From Rhodanobacter sp. C05 (GTDB lineage Bacteria > Pseudomonadota > Gammaproteobacteria > Xanthomonadales > Rhodanobacteraceae), in NCBI RefSeq assembly GCF_002001165.1, contig NZ_MUNQ01000006.1, forward strand, positions 372,001-436,000: a stretch of 64,000 nucleotides of DNA, given 5' to 3'. Of the stretch, positions 1-9,123 are shown in pieces. Numbering within the stretch: position 1 is the stretch's first letter; each line of letters starts with the position of its first letter. The notes beneath the pieces are model-generated. The model made no database searches. It saw only the letters and a program-made list of their open reading frames with translations, and had not been told where the DNA came from. A program made the position numbers and the translations under genes.

Positions 1-1568
1 AGGCGCAGCAGAATTACAACCAGAACTACGATGCGACCCTGCTGACGCCCACCGACACCAATTTCTACAAGCTGCACACCAATCCATTCCGCAGCTGGCT
101 GGTCAGCATGGATGGCGAATTCAAGTTGAGCGACAACCTGCACCTGTCGGTGGTGCCTTACTTCCAGTACGGCTTCGGCGGTGGCGGTGGCGGTACCACC
201 TTCACCGAAACGACGAAGACGACCGATCAGTACCAGTACACCAACCAGGATCTGAACGGCAACGGCAGCATCGGCGGCAAGGACTTGGTCTATTCGATGA
301 GCAGCTCGTATACCCTTCGTCCCGGTGTCATCGCCAAGTTGAATCAGGACTTCGGCGAGAACAACAGCCTCGAGTACGGTGTGTGGTGGGAACGCCCGCG
401 CCAGGAGCAGAGCGAGGAGTTCACCCCGGTTGATCCGACGACGGGCATTCCCTCCGACAACTGGGCGCAGACTGACCTGATCCGCTATCCGGATGGCACG
501 GTGCAGAAGCTCTACAACGAATACACCACCACCGAAACCCGCAAGGTATTCGCCACGGACACCTGGACGCCGAATGACCAGTGGACCCTCACCGCAGGTG
601 CGGCTTACCTGTGGGTGGAGCGCACCGGCTTCGACTACGAGTATCCGGGTTCGGTCCGCTCCGGATACACGCAATACGGTGTCGCCGATATCAGCTCGAC
701 CTATCACAAGGTGAGCCCGACCCTTGGTGCGAAGTACCAGTTGAACGAACAGAACCAGTTCTACTTCGGCTGGGGCAAAACCTTCCGCGCACCGATCAAT
801 GGCGCCACCTTGCAGAATGGTGCTGTTGCAGATGCTCCGGGCCAGGTCTCACCGGCGAGCGATTTCATCAACAAGCCGGAAACGGCGACCACGGCCGACC
901 TGGGCTGGCGCTTCTACAACGACACGTTCTCGGCCAGCGTCGATGCCTATTCGTCCAGTCTCAACAACAAGCAGATCTCCGGCTTCGATGAATATACTTT
1001 CGCTACGGTATATCTATCCCTGCCCAAGGTGCATATGCGTGGCCTGAACACCGAGGCCAGCTACAAGATCACGCCGAACCTGACACTGTACGGCTCGTAT
1101 GCCTATACCAAGGCGACCTTGGTCGGATCTCTCGATTCGCAGGGTGACGGCATCTACAACACCAACGGCAAGACGTTGCTGAATACGCCGAAGAACATTG
1201 GTTTCGTGCGCTTGAACTACGATCAGGGTCCGTTCTGGGTCAGCCTGGACGCCAAGTATCGCAGCTCGATCTGGGGCGACTGGTCCAATACGGAGAAGGT
1301 GGGCGGGTACACCACGCTCAATGCCAGCGCAGGCTGGCATCTCCAGGACTTCGCGTCGTGGTTCCGCAAGCCGTACATCAAGGTCAACGTGTACAACCTC
1401 ACGGATCGCAAGGCGCTCACCAATGCCAACAACATCACGGCATTCCTTGCATCCAACCCGGACAAGATCAAGGACGAGAACGGTACGACCCTGTATGCCT
1501 CGGCACCGTACTACTCGCTGCTGCCGAGCCGTACGCTCATGGTGACTCTCGGCGCCTCGTTCTTCTAA
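1..1568 (+). CDS. TonB-dependent receptor, 3' part (5' end outside window)
   Basis: The reading frame is open from the left edge, so this is the C-terminal part (about 520 residues) of a larger outer-membrane receptor. Known role of the family: TonB/ExbBD-driven uptake of siderophores, vitamins or glycans across the outer membrane. The visible part is barrel: alternating aromatic/polar strands, a segment resembling the conserved FRAP-type barrel motif (WGKTFRAPING near 775-805), a run of glycines near 175-195 likely in an extracellular loop, and a C-terminus ending in two Phe after LGA, the usual terminal beta-strand signature recognised by BAM. The plug domain and signal peptide lie upstream, so the substrate cannot be called. 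A terminator follows directly. Confidence 0.9.
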   Translation, partial: AQQNYNQNYDATLLTPTDTNFYKLHTNPFRSWLVSMDGEFKLSDNLHLSVVPYFQYGFGGGGGGTTFTETTKTTDQYQYTNQDLNGNGSIGGKDLVYSMSSSYTLRPGVIAKLNQDFGENNSLEYGVWWERPRQEQSEEFTPVDPTTGIPSDNWAQTDLIRYPDGTVQKLYNEYTTTETRKVFATDTWTPNDQWTLTAGAAYLWVERTGFDYEYPGSVRSGYTQYGVADISSTYHKVSPTLGAKYQLNEQNQFYFGWGKTFRAPINGATLQNGAVADAPGQVSPASDFINKPETATTADLGWRFYNDTFSASVDAYSSSLNNKQISGFDEYTFATVYLSLPKVHMRGLNTEASYKITPNLTLYGSYAYTKATLVGSLDSQGDGIYNTNGKTLLNTPKNIGFVRLNYDQGPFWVSLDAKYRSSIWGDWSNTEKVGGYTTLNASAGWHLQDFASWFRKPYIKVNVYNLTDRKALTNANNITAFLASNPDKIKDENGTTLYASAPYYSLLPSRTLMVTLGASFF

Positions 1569-1612
1569 AGCGGGAATCACGCGCCCACGGCAGGTACTGC
1601 GTGGCTCATCAG

Positions 1613-1641
1613 GCCGGCACCTTCGGGTGCCGGCTTTTTTT
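1613..1641 (+). terminator. Rho-independent terminator of the first receptor gene
   Basis: A 9-bp perfect stem GCCGGCACC/GGTGCCGGC (1613-1621 and 1626-1634) closes a TTCG tetraloop and is followed by seven T. It ends the transcript of the receptor that stops at 1568. Confidence 0.9.
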
Positions 1642-1884
1642 GTGGTCGTCATAACCTTTGACAAAGCTACAAAAAGCAGTGGCACGGCACAAAGTTACGA
1701 ATTTGTAATATATTGCGCGTAAATTTGAGCAAGCTGTCTGTGCCGAATTGCCAGGTTTCAATCGGCATATCCAGGGGAAACCCAAGATAAATCATTGCCT
1801 TGAGGATGTGTCTGACGGGCGATTTGTCTTGCTTGTTGCTCATATTTCGTCATTTCTTGCGAATTACCATAAGGCCGATGTCCG

Positions 1885-4800
1885 ATGAAAAGCACTTTGC
1901 GCACAAAATTGCTGCCGCTGGCGATCGCCGCGCTGCTTGCCTCCTCGCCGATCCTGGCGCAGGACACCTCCTCCTCGATCAGTGGCCGCGTGCTCGATGC
2001 GAGCGGCCAGCCCGTGGCCGGTGCCACCGTGCAGATCGTGCATGAGCCTTCCGGCACCACCAAGGTCACCACAACCGGTTCGGATGGCCGTTATTCGGCA
2101 CAGGGGCTGCGCGTGGGTGGCCCGTTCGATGTGACTGTGTCCAAGGACGGCATGGCCAAGGGCGAGCAGGACAACGTCTACCTGCAGCTGGCGCAGGAGT
2201 CGGCGATCAACCTCACCATCGGCAGTCAGGCATCGGAAAAGGGTGTGAAGAATCTGGAACGCGTGACCGTTTCGGCCAATGCATTGGCCCAGACCTTCTC
2301 CCCGGACAACAAGGGTATCTCGACGAACATCTCCAGTCGTGAACTTGAAGCTACGCCGACGCCGGGTCGCTCGATCCAGAACATCGTGCGCCTTGACCCG
2401 CGGATCGTGGTGACCGATCGCGCCCGTGGCGAAATGTCCGCGATCGGCCAGAACAGCCGCTACAACAACATCACCGTCGATTCGGTCAGCGCCAACGATC
2501 CGTTCGGCCTGAATGCGAACGGCCTGCCGACGCTCGGTACGCCGATCTCGCAGGACACGATCCAGGAATACAACATCTCGACCGCCAACTATGACGCGGC
2601 AACCCGCCGCGGCCTGGGCGCCACCGTGAACGCGGTGACCAAGAGCGGTACGAATGATTTCCACGGCTCGGTGTACTACGTGTTCCAGAACACCGACATG
2701 ATCGGCAAGAACCAGAACGACGTGAAGTATCAGGGCTTCGATCGCCAGTGGACCAGTGGCGCCACCGTCGGTGGTCCGATCATCAAGGACAAGCTGTTCT
2801 TCTTCGTTTCGGCCGAGAAGAGCACCCAGGTTGCGGCCGGCAGTCCGTATGGTCCGATGGACTCGGGTGCGGGTTCGCCGATTGCCGGCCTGACCACGGC
2901 CCAGGTCCAGCAGATCCGTGATGCGGCTGCGAGCTATGGCCTGACCGATATCGGTTCGTCCGGCGGCGGCAATTCCAACCTCGAAGACAAGCGCTACCTC
3001 GGCAAGATCGACTGGAACATCAGCAACGATCATCGAGCCAGCTTCACCTACAGCCAGACCAAGGAAACCAAGCCGATCATCACCGGCAGCACCAGCAAGC
3101 TGGTGTTGTCCAGCGGCTGGTACACCACCGCGGTCGACAGCAAGAGCTATGCCCTGCATTTCTACGACGACTGGTCGTCGGACTTCTCGACCGATACCAC
3201 GCTGTCGTATGCCAGCTTCAATCAGTTGCGTGGTCCTTACAACGGCGTGGCCATGCCGGATATCACCGTGTATCCGGTGGCTTACGGTGGTCCGGCGGTG
3301 GAGTTCGGCACCGAATATTCCAGCCAGGCCAACGTGTTGCGGACGTCCACCCTCAGCGCAGCATGGGCCGGCACCTACTACGCCGGCGACCACACGATCA
3401 AGGGTGGCTTCGACTTCGAGAAGGACAAGTTCTACAACCTGTTCCTGCAGAACGCGTTCGGCAGCTACACCTTCGAGGATTCGACCGACATCAACCCGGT
3501 CACCGGCAAGCCTTACACCGGGCTCGAGAATTTCCAGCGCGGCTACTACTACCAGTACTACTACAACCGTCCGGCAAACGGCCTGACCCAGGCCCAGGTG
3601 GCCGCCAACTACGGCATCAAGCAGTGGGGCGTGTTCCTGCAGGATACCTGGCAGATCACCAACAACCTGTCGGTGCAGTACGGTTTCCGCGTCGATATCC
3701 CGTTGATGAGCGACAAGCCGCTGAACAATGTGGTGTATGACACGACGTACGGCCGCAGCAACCAGACCACCATCAACGGCAATCGTCTGGTCCAGCCGCG
3801 CATGTCGTTCAACTACAACTTCAACACTGAGCACATGACCCAGCTGCGCGGCGGCGCAGGCCTGTTCATCGCGAGCCCACCGAATGTCTGGATCGGCAAC
3901 ATCTTCTCCAACTCCGGTGTCACCCAGACCCAGTATTCGTGCGGGCCGACCCGCCCGGCACCGTGCAACGGCACCAACATCCCGCCATTCAGCGCAGATG
4001 CGCACGCCCAGAACGATGGCGCACTGGGCGCGGGCAAGATGACGGTGAACACCGTGCAGCCGGGTCTCGTCATGCCGAGCGCATGGAAGATGAGCCTGGG
4101 CTTCGACAAGGAACTGCCATGGTGGGGTCTGGTCGCCACGGCCGATTACGAACACATCATCCAGCGCGAGGCGATCCTGTACCAGCACCAGAACCTGGGC
4201 AAGCCGCAACTGGTGAAGGGTACGGTCGATGGCATGCTGCCTGACGGTCGCGAGACTTTCTATGCGCTCGCCAACAGTGATCCCAAAGCCAAGGGTCAGG
4301 CTGCGCGTGCCGGGGCTTATGCGGCCTTCAATGATGTCATCAACCTGGCCAACACCAGCCGTGGTACGGCGGACAGTCTCTCGCTGTCGCTGAAGAAGTC
4401 GTTCTCGAGCGACTGGTCCGGCATGGTCGGCTTTACCCTGAGCCGTGCGACCGAGGTGAATCCGGGCACGTCCAGCGTGGCCACCTCGAACTACAAGTAC
4501 AACTACGTCACCAATCCGAACGAGAACGTGGCGAGCCCCTCGAACTACTCGATACCGCGCCGCGTGATTGCCGGCCTCAACTGGCAGCACCGTTTCTTCG
4601 GCAACTACACCACCAGCGTGAGTGCGTTCTTCGATGGTCACAACGCGTCGCCGTACAGCTGGTCGTTCGGCAACGATGCCAATGGCGACGGCTACGTCAA
4701 CGACCTGGTCTTCATTCCTAAGCCGGGTCAGGTGGAGTTCCGCAACACGGCGACGGTCGCCCAGCAACAGCAGTTCTTTGATTACATCCAGAACAACGAT

Positions 4801-5208
4801 TACCTGAAGGATCATCAGGGCCAGATCGCCCAGCGCAACGGCGACCGGGCGGGCTGGATCAATCAGCTCGATCTCAGCTTCAGCCAGGAAATTCCCGGGA
4901 TCTTCAAGGGCAACAAGGGGGTCATCAAGCTGGATGTCTACAACTTCACCAACATGCTGAACAAGAAGTGGGGCATCGAGAAGCGTGTGACATTCCCGGG
5001 CGGTCGTCCGCTGGCCGATTTCTACGGTGTGAACCCGGCAACCGGCAAGTACATCTACGACATCAACTGCGGTGGCGCGGCGACCTGCACCAACTACATC
5101 GACAGTAACGGCAACTACAACCCGCAGGCTGTTCCGACCTACGTCAACAACAATGACGATCTAGCCCAGCGCTGGGCGGTGCAGTTGACGGTGAAATACA
5201 CCTTCTGA
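1885..5208 (+). CDS. Oar-like TonB-dependent receptor with N-terminal carboxypeptidase-regulatory-like domain
   Basis: A protein of 1107 residues. Residues 1-25 are a signal peptide (positively charged start, Leu/Ala core, AQ cleavage region). Residues about 30-115 form a carboxypeptidase-regulatory-like beta-sandwich (SGRVLDASGQPVAGATV...GRYSAQGL pattern). A plug domain follows at about 125-260 and then a long barrel. This is the architecture of Oar-type receptors (named from Myxococcus), common in several copies in Xanthomonadales; reported members export or import proteins or take up glycans, but the ligand here is unknown. The start is preceded by a weak AAGG. It has its own leader (1642-1884), rich in A/T near 1695-1725 and containing TTAC-N6-GTAA, and its own terminator, so it is probably monocistronic. 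It stands in tandem with another receptor gene. Confidence 0.92.
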   Translation: MKSTLRTKLLPLAIAALLASSPILAQDTSSSISGRVLDASGQPVAGATVQIVHEPSGTTKVTTTGSDGRYSAQGLRVGGPFDVTVSKDGMAKGEQDNVYLQLAQESAINLTIGSQASEKGVKNLERVTVSANALAQTFSPDNKGISTNISSRELEATPTPGRSIQNIVRLDPRIVVTDRARGEMSAIGQNSRYNNITVDSVSANDPFGLNANGLPTLGTPISQDTIQEYNISTANYDAATRRGLGATVNAVTKSGTNDFHGSVYYVFQNTDMIGKNQNDVKYQGFDRQWTSGATVGGPIIKDKLFFFVSAEKSTQVAAGSPYGPMDSGAGSPIAGLTTAQVQQIRDAAASYGLTDIGSSGGGNSNLEDKRYLGKIDWNISNDHRASFTYSQTKETKPIITGSTSKLVLSSGWYTTAVDSKSYALHFYDDWSSDFSTDTTLSYASFNQLRGPYNGVAMPDITVYPVAYGGPAVEFGTEYSSQANVLRTSTLSAAWAGTYYAGDHTIKGGFDFEKDKFYNLFLQNAFGSYTFEDSTDINPVTGKPYTGLENFQRGYYYQYYYNRPANGLTQAQVAANYGIKQWGVFLQDTWQITNNLSVQYGFRVDIPLMSDKPLNNVVYDTTYGRSNQTTINGNRLVQPRMSFNYNFNTEHMTQLRGGAGLFIASPPNVWIGNIFSNSGVTQTQYSCGPTRPAPCNGTNIPPFSADAHAQNDGALGAGKMTVNTVQPGLVMPSAWKMSLGFDKELPWWGLVATADYEHIIQREAILYQHQNLGKPQLVKGTVDGMLPDGRETFYALANSDPKAKGQAARAGAYAAFNDVINLANTSRGTADSLSLSLKKSFSSDWSGMVGFTLSRATEVNPGTSSVATSNYKYNYVTNPNENVASPSNYSIPRRVIAGLNWQHRFFGNYTTSVSAFFDGHNASPYSWSFGNDANGDGYVNDLVFIPKPGQVEFRNTATVAQQQQFFDYIQNNDYLKDHQGQIAQRNGDRAGWINQLDLSFSQEIPGIFKGNKGVIKLDVYNFTNMLNKKWGIEKRVTFPGGRPLADFYGVNPATGKYIYDINCGGAATCTNYIDSNGNYNPQAVPTYVNNNDDLAQRWAVQLTVKYTF

Positions 5209-5232
5209 CCTTTCGTCCAGCTCGTGACAACA

Positions 5233-5262
5233 ACCGGTGCCCGCGAGGGCGCCGGTTTTTTT
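5233..5262 (+). terminator. Rho-independent terminator of the Oar-like receptor gene
   Basis: Stem ACCGGTGCC/GGCGCCGGT (5233-5241 and 5248-5256, one G-T wobble), loop of six bases, then seven T up to 5262. Confidence 0.88.
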
Positions 5263-5364
5263 GCCTTGCTTGACCGCATACGGCCGTCGCGGGAAGCTAC
5301 GCGGTCTGCCCATGATTGATGATGTACCGGATACCGCGAACCGGCGGTCAGGAGAATGATTCGG

Positions 5365-6765
5365 ATGAATGATGCAAACGTCGCAACGCGCGACAAGTCG
5401 GCTACCGTCAGCGCGCGTATCTCGCCGGTCGGCGGGCTGGATATTCTTTCCCGCAATGAAGTGGCGCGACTGCGCGGTGCCAGTGACTCGGGTCTGCATG
5501 CCTTGCTGCGCCGCTGCGCGCTGGCAGTGCTGACCTCCGGAAACATCAGCGACGATCCGCGCGCCATCCTCGAACAGTATCCCGACTTTGACATCCAGGT
5601 GCTGCAACAGGATCGTGGCATCAAGATCGAGCTCAACCATGCGCCTGCGCAGGCTTTCGTGGAAGGCCAGATCATCCGCGGCATCAACGAGCTGCTGGTG
5701 GCGGTGGTGCGTGACATCGTCTATGTGTCGACCCAGCTGGAACAGATCGGTTTCGACTTGGATGGATCGGCTGGCCTGACCCAGGGCGTGTTCGAAATCC
5801 TGCGCAATGCACGCATCCTGAAGCCGCACATCGACCCCAATCTGGTGGTGTGCTGGGGCGGTCATTCGATCTCGCGCGAGGAATACGAGTACACCAAGCT
5901 GGTCGGCTATCAGCTCGGCCTGCGCGGACTGGATATCTGTACCGGCTGCGGCCCCGGCGCGATGAAGGGGCCGATGAAGGGCGCGACCATTGCGCATGCC
6001 AAACAGCGTCGTCGGCACAATCGTTACATCGGCATCACCGAGCCGGGCATCATCGCCGCCGAGTCACCGAACCCGATCGTCAATCATCTGGTGATCATGC
6101 CGGATATCGAGAAACGGTTGGAGGCATTCGTACGCATGGGCCACGGCATCATCGTGTTTCCCGGTGGCGTCGGTACCGCCGAGGAGATCCTGTATCTGCT
6201 GGGTATCCTGCTGCACCCGGACAACGCCGGTACGCCATTCCCGCTGATTTTTACCGGACCACGGCAGTCCGCAGCGTATTTCGAGCAGATCGATCGTTTC
6301 CTGCGGCTGACCCTGGGTGATGAAGTGGCGCAGCACTACCAGATCATCGTGGACGATCCGGCGGCGGTGGCCAAGGCGATGATCAAGGGCATCGACAAGG
6401 TGCGCAATCATCGACTGGACACCAAGGATGCATTCTTCTTCAATTGGGCGTTGCAGGTTCCACTGGCATTCCAGACTCCGTTTCGTCCCACCCACGAGGC
6501 GATGCGTGCGCTGCAGCTCCATCACGACAGGCCGCGGCATGAGTTGGCTGCGGACTTGCGACGCGCCTTCTCCGGCATCGTTGCAGGCAATGTGAAGGAG
6601 GAGGGCGTGCAGGCAATCGAAAAGTCCGGCCCGTTTGATATCGACGGCGATGCCGACATCATGCAGGCACTGGACAAGCTGTTGCAGGCCTTTGTCGAGC
6701 AGCATCGCATGAAGCTCCCTGGCGGCGCTGCTTACGTGCCGTGTTACCGGGTACTGACGGGCTGA
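5365..6765 (+). CDS. ppnN: Pyrimidine/purine nucleotide 5'-monophosphate nucleosidase (LOG/YgdH family)
   Basis: Cytosolic enzyme that splits nucleoside monophosphates into base and ribose 5-phosphate; the E. coli PpnN is allosterically tuned by (p)ppGpp. The protein (466 residues from this start) is close to the E. coli length of 454. The Rossmann-like LOG core is clear: CWGGHSISREEYEYT, CTGCGPGAMKGPMKGA and, about 70 residues later, the diagnostic PGGVGTAEE (nucleotide-binding and catalytic). The N-terminal and C-terminal extensions typical of the PpnN type rather than short LOG proteins are present. An in-frame ATG nine bases upstream (5356) touches the GGAG ribosome site, so 5365, with about 10 bases of spacing, is preferred. 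It is the last core gene before the island. Confidence 0.93.
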   Translation: MNDANVATRDKSATVSARISPVGGLDILSRNEVARLRGASDSGLHALLRRCALAVLTSGNISDDPRAILEQYPDFDIQVLQQDRGIKIELNHAPAQAFVEGQIIRGINELLVAVVRDIVYVSTQLEQIGFDLDGSAGLTQGVFEILRNARILKPHIDPNLVVCWGGHSISREEYEYTKLVGYQLGLRGLDICTGCGPGAMKGPMKGATIAHAKQRRRHNRYIGITEPGIIAAESPNPIVNHLVIMPDIEKRLEAFVRMGHGIIVFPGGVGTAEEILYLLGILLHPDNAGTPFPLIFTGPRQSAAYFEQIDRFLRLTLGDEVAQHYQIIVDDPAAVAKAMIKGIDKVRNHRLDTKDAFFFNWALQVPLAFQTPFRPTHEAMRALQLHHDRPRHELAADLRRAFSGIVAGNVKEEGVQAIEKSGPFDIDGDADIMQALDKLLQAFVEQHRMKLPGGAAYVPCYRVLTG

Positions 6766-6796
6766 AAAAAGTGCCCGATGATCTGCCCGCGATGGC

Positions 6797-6825
6797 TTGA
6801 CAGCCAGTCGCGGCCCCGACAAACT
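6797..6825 (+). promoter_or_regulatory. Sigma-70 type promoter of the left tRNA-Asn
   Basis: TTGACA at 6797-6802 and CAAACT at 6820-6825 are separated by 17 bases, with the mature tRNA beginning 11 bases downstream. A perfect -35 in a GC-rich setting suits a strong stable-RNA promoter. This probably is the native chromosomal promoter of the tRNA that served as integration site. Confidence 0.55.
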
Positions 6826-6836
6826 ACGCAGCTCAC

Positions 6837-6913
6837 GCCCGAATAGCTCAGCTGGTTAGAGCACTTGACTGTTAATCAGGGGGTCGCTGGTTCGAGTCCA
6901 GCTTCGGGCGCCA
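6837..6913 (+). tRNA. tRNA-Asn (GTT), left copy
   Basis: A 77-nt cloverleaf with perfect 7-bp acceptor stem GCCCGAA/TTCGGGC, D-arm AGCTCAGCTGGTTAGAGC, anticodon loop CTGTTAA with anticodon GTT, T-arm GGTTCGAGTCC and encoded CCA. It is identical over its full length to the copy at 40188-40264 and diverges immediately on both sides, so it is the left attachment-site duplicate of the island. It has its own promoter upstream and a terminator downstream, so it should be functional. Confidence 0.97.
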
Positions 6914-6921
6914 GATGTATC

Positions 6922-6954
6922 AAGGGCTTGCAGACATGCAGGCCCTTTTCTTTT
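6922..6954 (+). terminator. Terminator after left tRNA-Asn (island-borne)
   Basis: An 11-bp stem (6922-6932 with 6937-6947, one G-T wobble) closes a GACA loop and is followed by a T-rich tract. It lies just inside the island, so the element brings its own terminator for the restored tRNA. Confidence 0.82.
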
Positions 6955-6960
6955 CTTGCG

Positions 6961-6980
6961 GGGGAAGCCAGAGGGAAGCG
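6961..6980 (+). repeat. Putative integrase arm-type sites, left end
   Basis: GGGGAAGC at 6961-6968 and GGGAAGC at 6973-6979 are direct repeats 12 bp apart. The same pair with the same spacing and order occurs at the right end just upstream of the integrase start. Paired short direct repeats flanking the core are expected of tyrosine-integrase arm sites; binding is inferred. Confidence 0.5.
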
Positions 6981-7178
6981 AGCGATCGCATCTGGCGAGG
7001 GTCTTTTCAGAAATGAGAGCGATCCGCAGTGGAGAACGAGTTTCGCGTGCATCGCGCGCGAGCCCGCTGGTGCAAATTCCCAGTGGCACGTAAGAGACCT
7101 TAGTCTGCCCTGTGCAGACAACCAAGAAATTCAGCAAGTCCTGACCCGTGCGCAGGATCTTCATCAATTTGGAGACCC

Positions 7179-8210
7179 ATGATGGGTAAAGGAAAGTGGT
7201 CCGGCGACCACATGCGGGAAAGGCAGAAACGTGCCGTGATGATTCGCACGGGACGGAAGAAGGAAGGGACTTGGGCTGCCCTGATTGCCGAACTCATCTT
7301 CGCGCGTGAGTGCATCAACCCTGGGATGCTTGAGGACGAACCTTCACTGGCTGATACGACATGGTTGCCGTATCGCTATATGAGCGCATTTGAGCGGACT
7401 GAGCTGTTCTCGACCGAATACGAGTCCGCCTTCAAACGGCTACATGCTCAATACAAAGACTTTCACAAGGCTGCAGGAATGCAGCCGGTTCATCCCGAGT
7501 ATGCATGCAACACGCGAGCTGAAATGACGTCACTCTGGAAGGCTCGGCAGTGTGCAGATGCAATGGGAGTGTCGTATTCGATCTTCATCAGCGTTGCGAT
7601 GGATGTGGCAATCAACCGCCACTACGAGAAGGTTCCACGACCCAATCAGCTGTGCCGCCCATGGCAGATTGAGGCAGTGAGAGTTGCTTGGCTGAAGGAG
7701 ATCGAGATCGCTCAGCTGTTCGCAGACGACTGGGATCCTCGGTTCTTCGCTCCAAGCCTTCGGGACGATCCTGCCAGGAAAGCGGCGCTGGATGCCATGT
7801 CCGAGCATGTAAAGCGTGCTGCTCCGGGACGTTGGGCAGAACGGCTCGCGAATTATATGTTTCGACGTCTGGCCATCAACGAGGTTGAAGCGCGTCAACG
7901 ATTTGATGATGAAGTGGTGGATGACGCGATCAGCCTTCCATACGCGCCGACGATGACCTTGCATGTTGCATCGGAGAAGCCCTATCGCCCCCACTGTCTG
8001 GGCATGCAGCAGCTGCCACCGGCGCCTCAGTGCGCTGGTTGCTCCCTCAGCGATGCATGCGTGAAGCTGAGTAAGCTCGTCGATATCGAGTTCATCAAGA
8101 GCTCAGGCACCGCGGACCCCCAGAAGGCTCGTGACCGAGAGCAGGCAGCTGAAAGGCAGCGTAGGCATCGCGAAAAGATTCGGAAGATGCAGATGCAGAG
8201 CGAGGTATGA
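7179..8210 (+). CDS. Hypothetical protein with C-terminal Cys cluster
   Basis: A 343-residue protein whose family I do not recognise. It starts with a basic segment (KGKWSGDHMRERQKRAVMIRTGRKK), has a mostly helical middle with many Trp and Arg, then C-x11-C-x2-C-x5-C near residues 272-293, a spacing that could bind zinc or an Fe-S cluster, and ends in a highly charged helix rich in Arg, Lys and Gln. Two ATGs stand together at 7179 and 7182 with GGAGA a few bases upstream. It is the first gene of the island and reads inward. The basic ends and metal-type cluster would suit a nucleic-acid protein, but this is inference only. Confidence 0.75.
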   Translation: MMGKGKWSGDHMRERQKRAVMIRTGRKKEGTWAALIAELIFARECINPGMLEDEPSLADTTWLPYRYMSAFERTELFSTEYESAFKRLHAQYKDFHKAAGMQPVHPEYACNTRAEMTSLWKARQCADAMGVSYSIFISVAMDVAINRHYEKVPRPNQLCRPWQIEAVRVAWLKEIEIAQLFADDWDPRFFAPSLRDDPARKAALDAMSEHVKRAAPGRWAERLANYMFRRLAINEVEARQRFDDEVVDDAISLPYAPTMTLHVASEKPYRPHCLGMQQLPPAPQCAGCSLSDACVKLSKLVDIEFIKSSGTADPQKARDREQAAERQRRHREKIRKMQMQSEV

Positions 8211-8303
8211 GCGTGTGAGTTTTAGATAGCGGCTACGGCGTGGATGGTGATCCGGTATCTTATCGGTGCGCTGCAAGTTGGGTCCGGAAGTGTTTGTTGG
8301 CCT

Positions 8304-8394
8304 GTCACGTTTCCCGGTCACGCTTCCCTTAAGAGCATATTTATTACTTCTTAAAAGCTAATAACTAATATAAAAAGAAAGAAGGAAGCGTGAC
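8304..8394. repeat. Inverted repeat flanking an AT-rich core
   Basis: GTCACGCTTCC at 8317-8327 is repeated exactly in inverted orientation (GGAAGCGTGAC) at 8384-8394, with a further related GTCACGTTTCC half at 8304-8314. The 56 bases between are strongly A/T-rich (8331-8383) in a GC-rich genome. The layout could be a protein-binding control region or a former origin of an inserted replicon; no function is demonstrated. Confidence 0.55.
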
Positions 8395-8561
8395 ATCCCG
8401 GCGTCCATTTCACCGCACAGGAACGAGCACGTCCGGCATGTACTTGCTGGTCACGAACATCCCGGGATGTCGGTAGGTATGGTTCCAAGGAAGTGAGTCA
8501 TCCGTATCGTTCCATCCGGATCAGTTCGAGACAATCGTGACTCATCTCTCATGCGTCGAGG

Positions 8562-8687
8562 ATGAAAAACGAGGTCTATGCCGGCGTTCCTGACTGGGCT
8601 AAGAGATGGCGTTTCAAGCAATTCTTATGCTCGACTGGTGGGGTGGGCTGCCTGTGCTCCTGGAAGGGCGTCAGGGCAGCGCTATGA
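8562..8687 (+). CDS. Possible small protein (41 residues)
   Basis: A short open frame with GAGG directly before the ATG encodes a basic, Trp- and Cys-rich peptide (contains GVPDWAKRWRFKQF and GGVGCLCSWKG). The amino-acid composition is more protein-like than those of overlapping longer frames, which are rich in Arg/Pro/Ser, but there is no family recognition. The rest of 8211-8752 holds the inverted repeat and nothing else I can support. Confidence 0.28.
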   Translation: MKNEVYAGVPDWAKRWRFKQFLCSTGGVGCLCSWKGVRAAL

Positions 8688-8752
8688 AGCTCCTGCGGCG
8701 TGTCAAATCTTGCGGGCGGAGACGGCTGCTTACCCCGATCCGACAAACGCAT

Positions 8753-9091
8753 TTACGCAAACGACCCCGTCCTCACTGCATGCCGGAGCGCACGAATGAC
8801 TGACAGCTCACCGCGTGAGATCAGCATGCTGGGTGCCAGTGTTGAGATGACTTTGTGCAACTCGGGATGGTATGCAGCCAAACAACCATCAAGCAGGACC
8901 TTCGGGTCGGTGCCCATCGCCTTCGCAAGCGCCGGGATGCGTGCCATCGGCATGGGCGTTTTGCCACTCTTGATCATGGAGATGATGTTCGGGTTCGGGA
9001 ACCCTGCTTCAGCTGCGATCTGGATGTTGGACTTGCCGGAGAGAAGGATGGAGCGGCTGATATAGGAGGCGACGTCGGCTTTGGTCTTCAT
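8753..9091 (-). CDS. XRE/HTH-type transcriptional regulator
   Basis: A 112-residue protein with a helix-turn-helix of the XRE type in its first 60 residues (SNIQIAAEAGFPNPNIISMIKSGKTPMP: Q-x3-A-x3-G-x6-I-S-x-I-x-x-G pattern), followed by a conserved-looking Ala/Leu-rich helix (RIPALAKAMGTDPKVLL) and a short C-terminal segment. Probably a small repressor controlling its own promoter and perhaps neighbouring island genes. The inverted repeat GATTTATC-N14-GATAAATC begins 3 bases upstream of its start codon. There is no clear ribosome site, so translation may be leaderless or weak. Confidence 0.8.
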   Translation of the reverse strand: MKTKADVASYISRSILLSGKSNIQIAAEAGFPNPNIISMIKSGKTPMPMARIPALAKAMGTDPKVLLDGCLAAYHPELHKVISTLAPSMLISRGELSVIRALRHAVRTGSFA

Positions 9092-9093
9092 GT

Positions 9094-9123
9094 GATTTAT
9101 CTCGCTTCTGTGAGTGATAAATC
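9094..9123. promoter_or_regulatory. Candidate operator of the XRE regulator
   Basis: Perfect 8-bp inverted repeat GATTTATC (9094-9101) and GATAAATC (9116-9123), centres 22 bp apart, i.e. two turns of DNA. It lies immediately upstream of the regulator start and fits autorepression. Confidence 0.5.

Noticed and set aside
1864-4815. 983-codon open frame on the minus strand inside the Oar-like receptor gene
   Set aside because: High-GC antisense shadow: rich in Arg, Val and Gly with no domain pattern, while the plus strand encodes a clear receptor.
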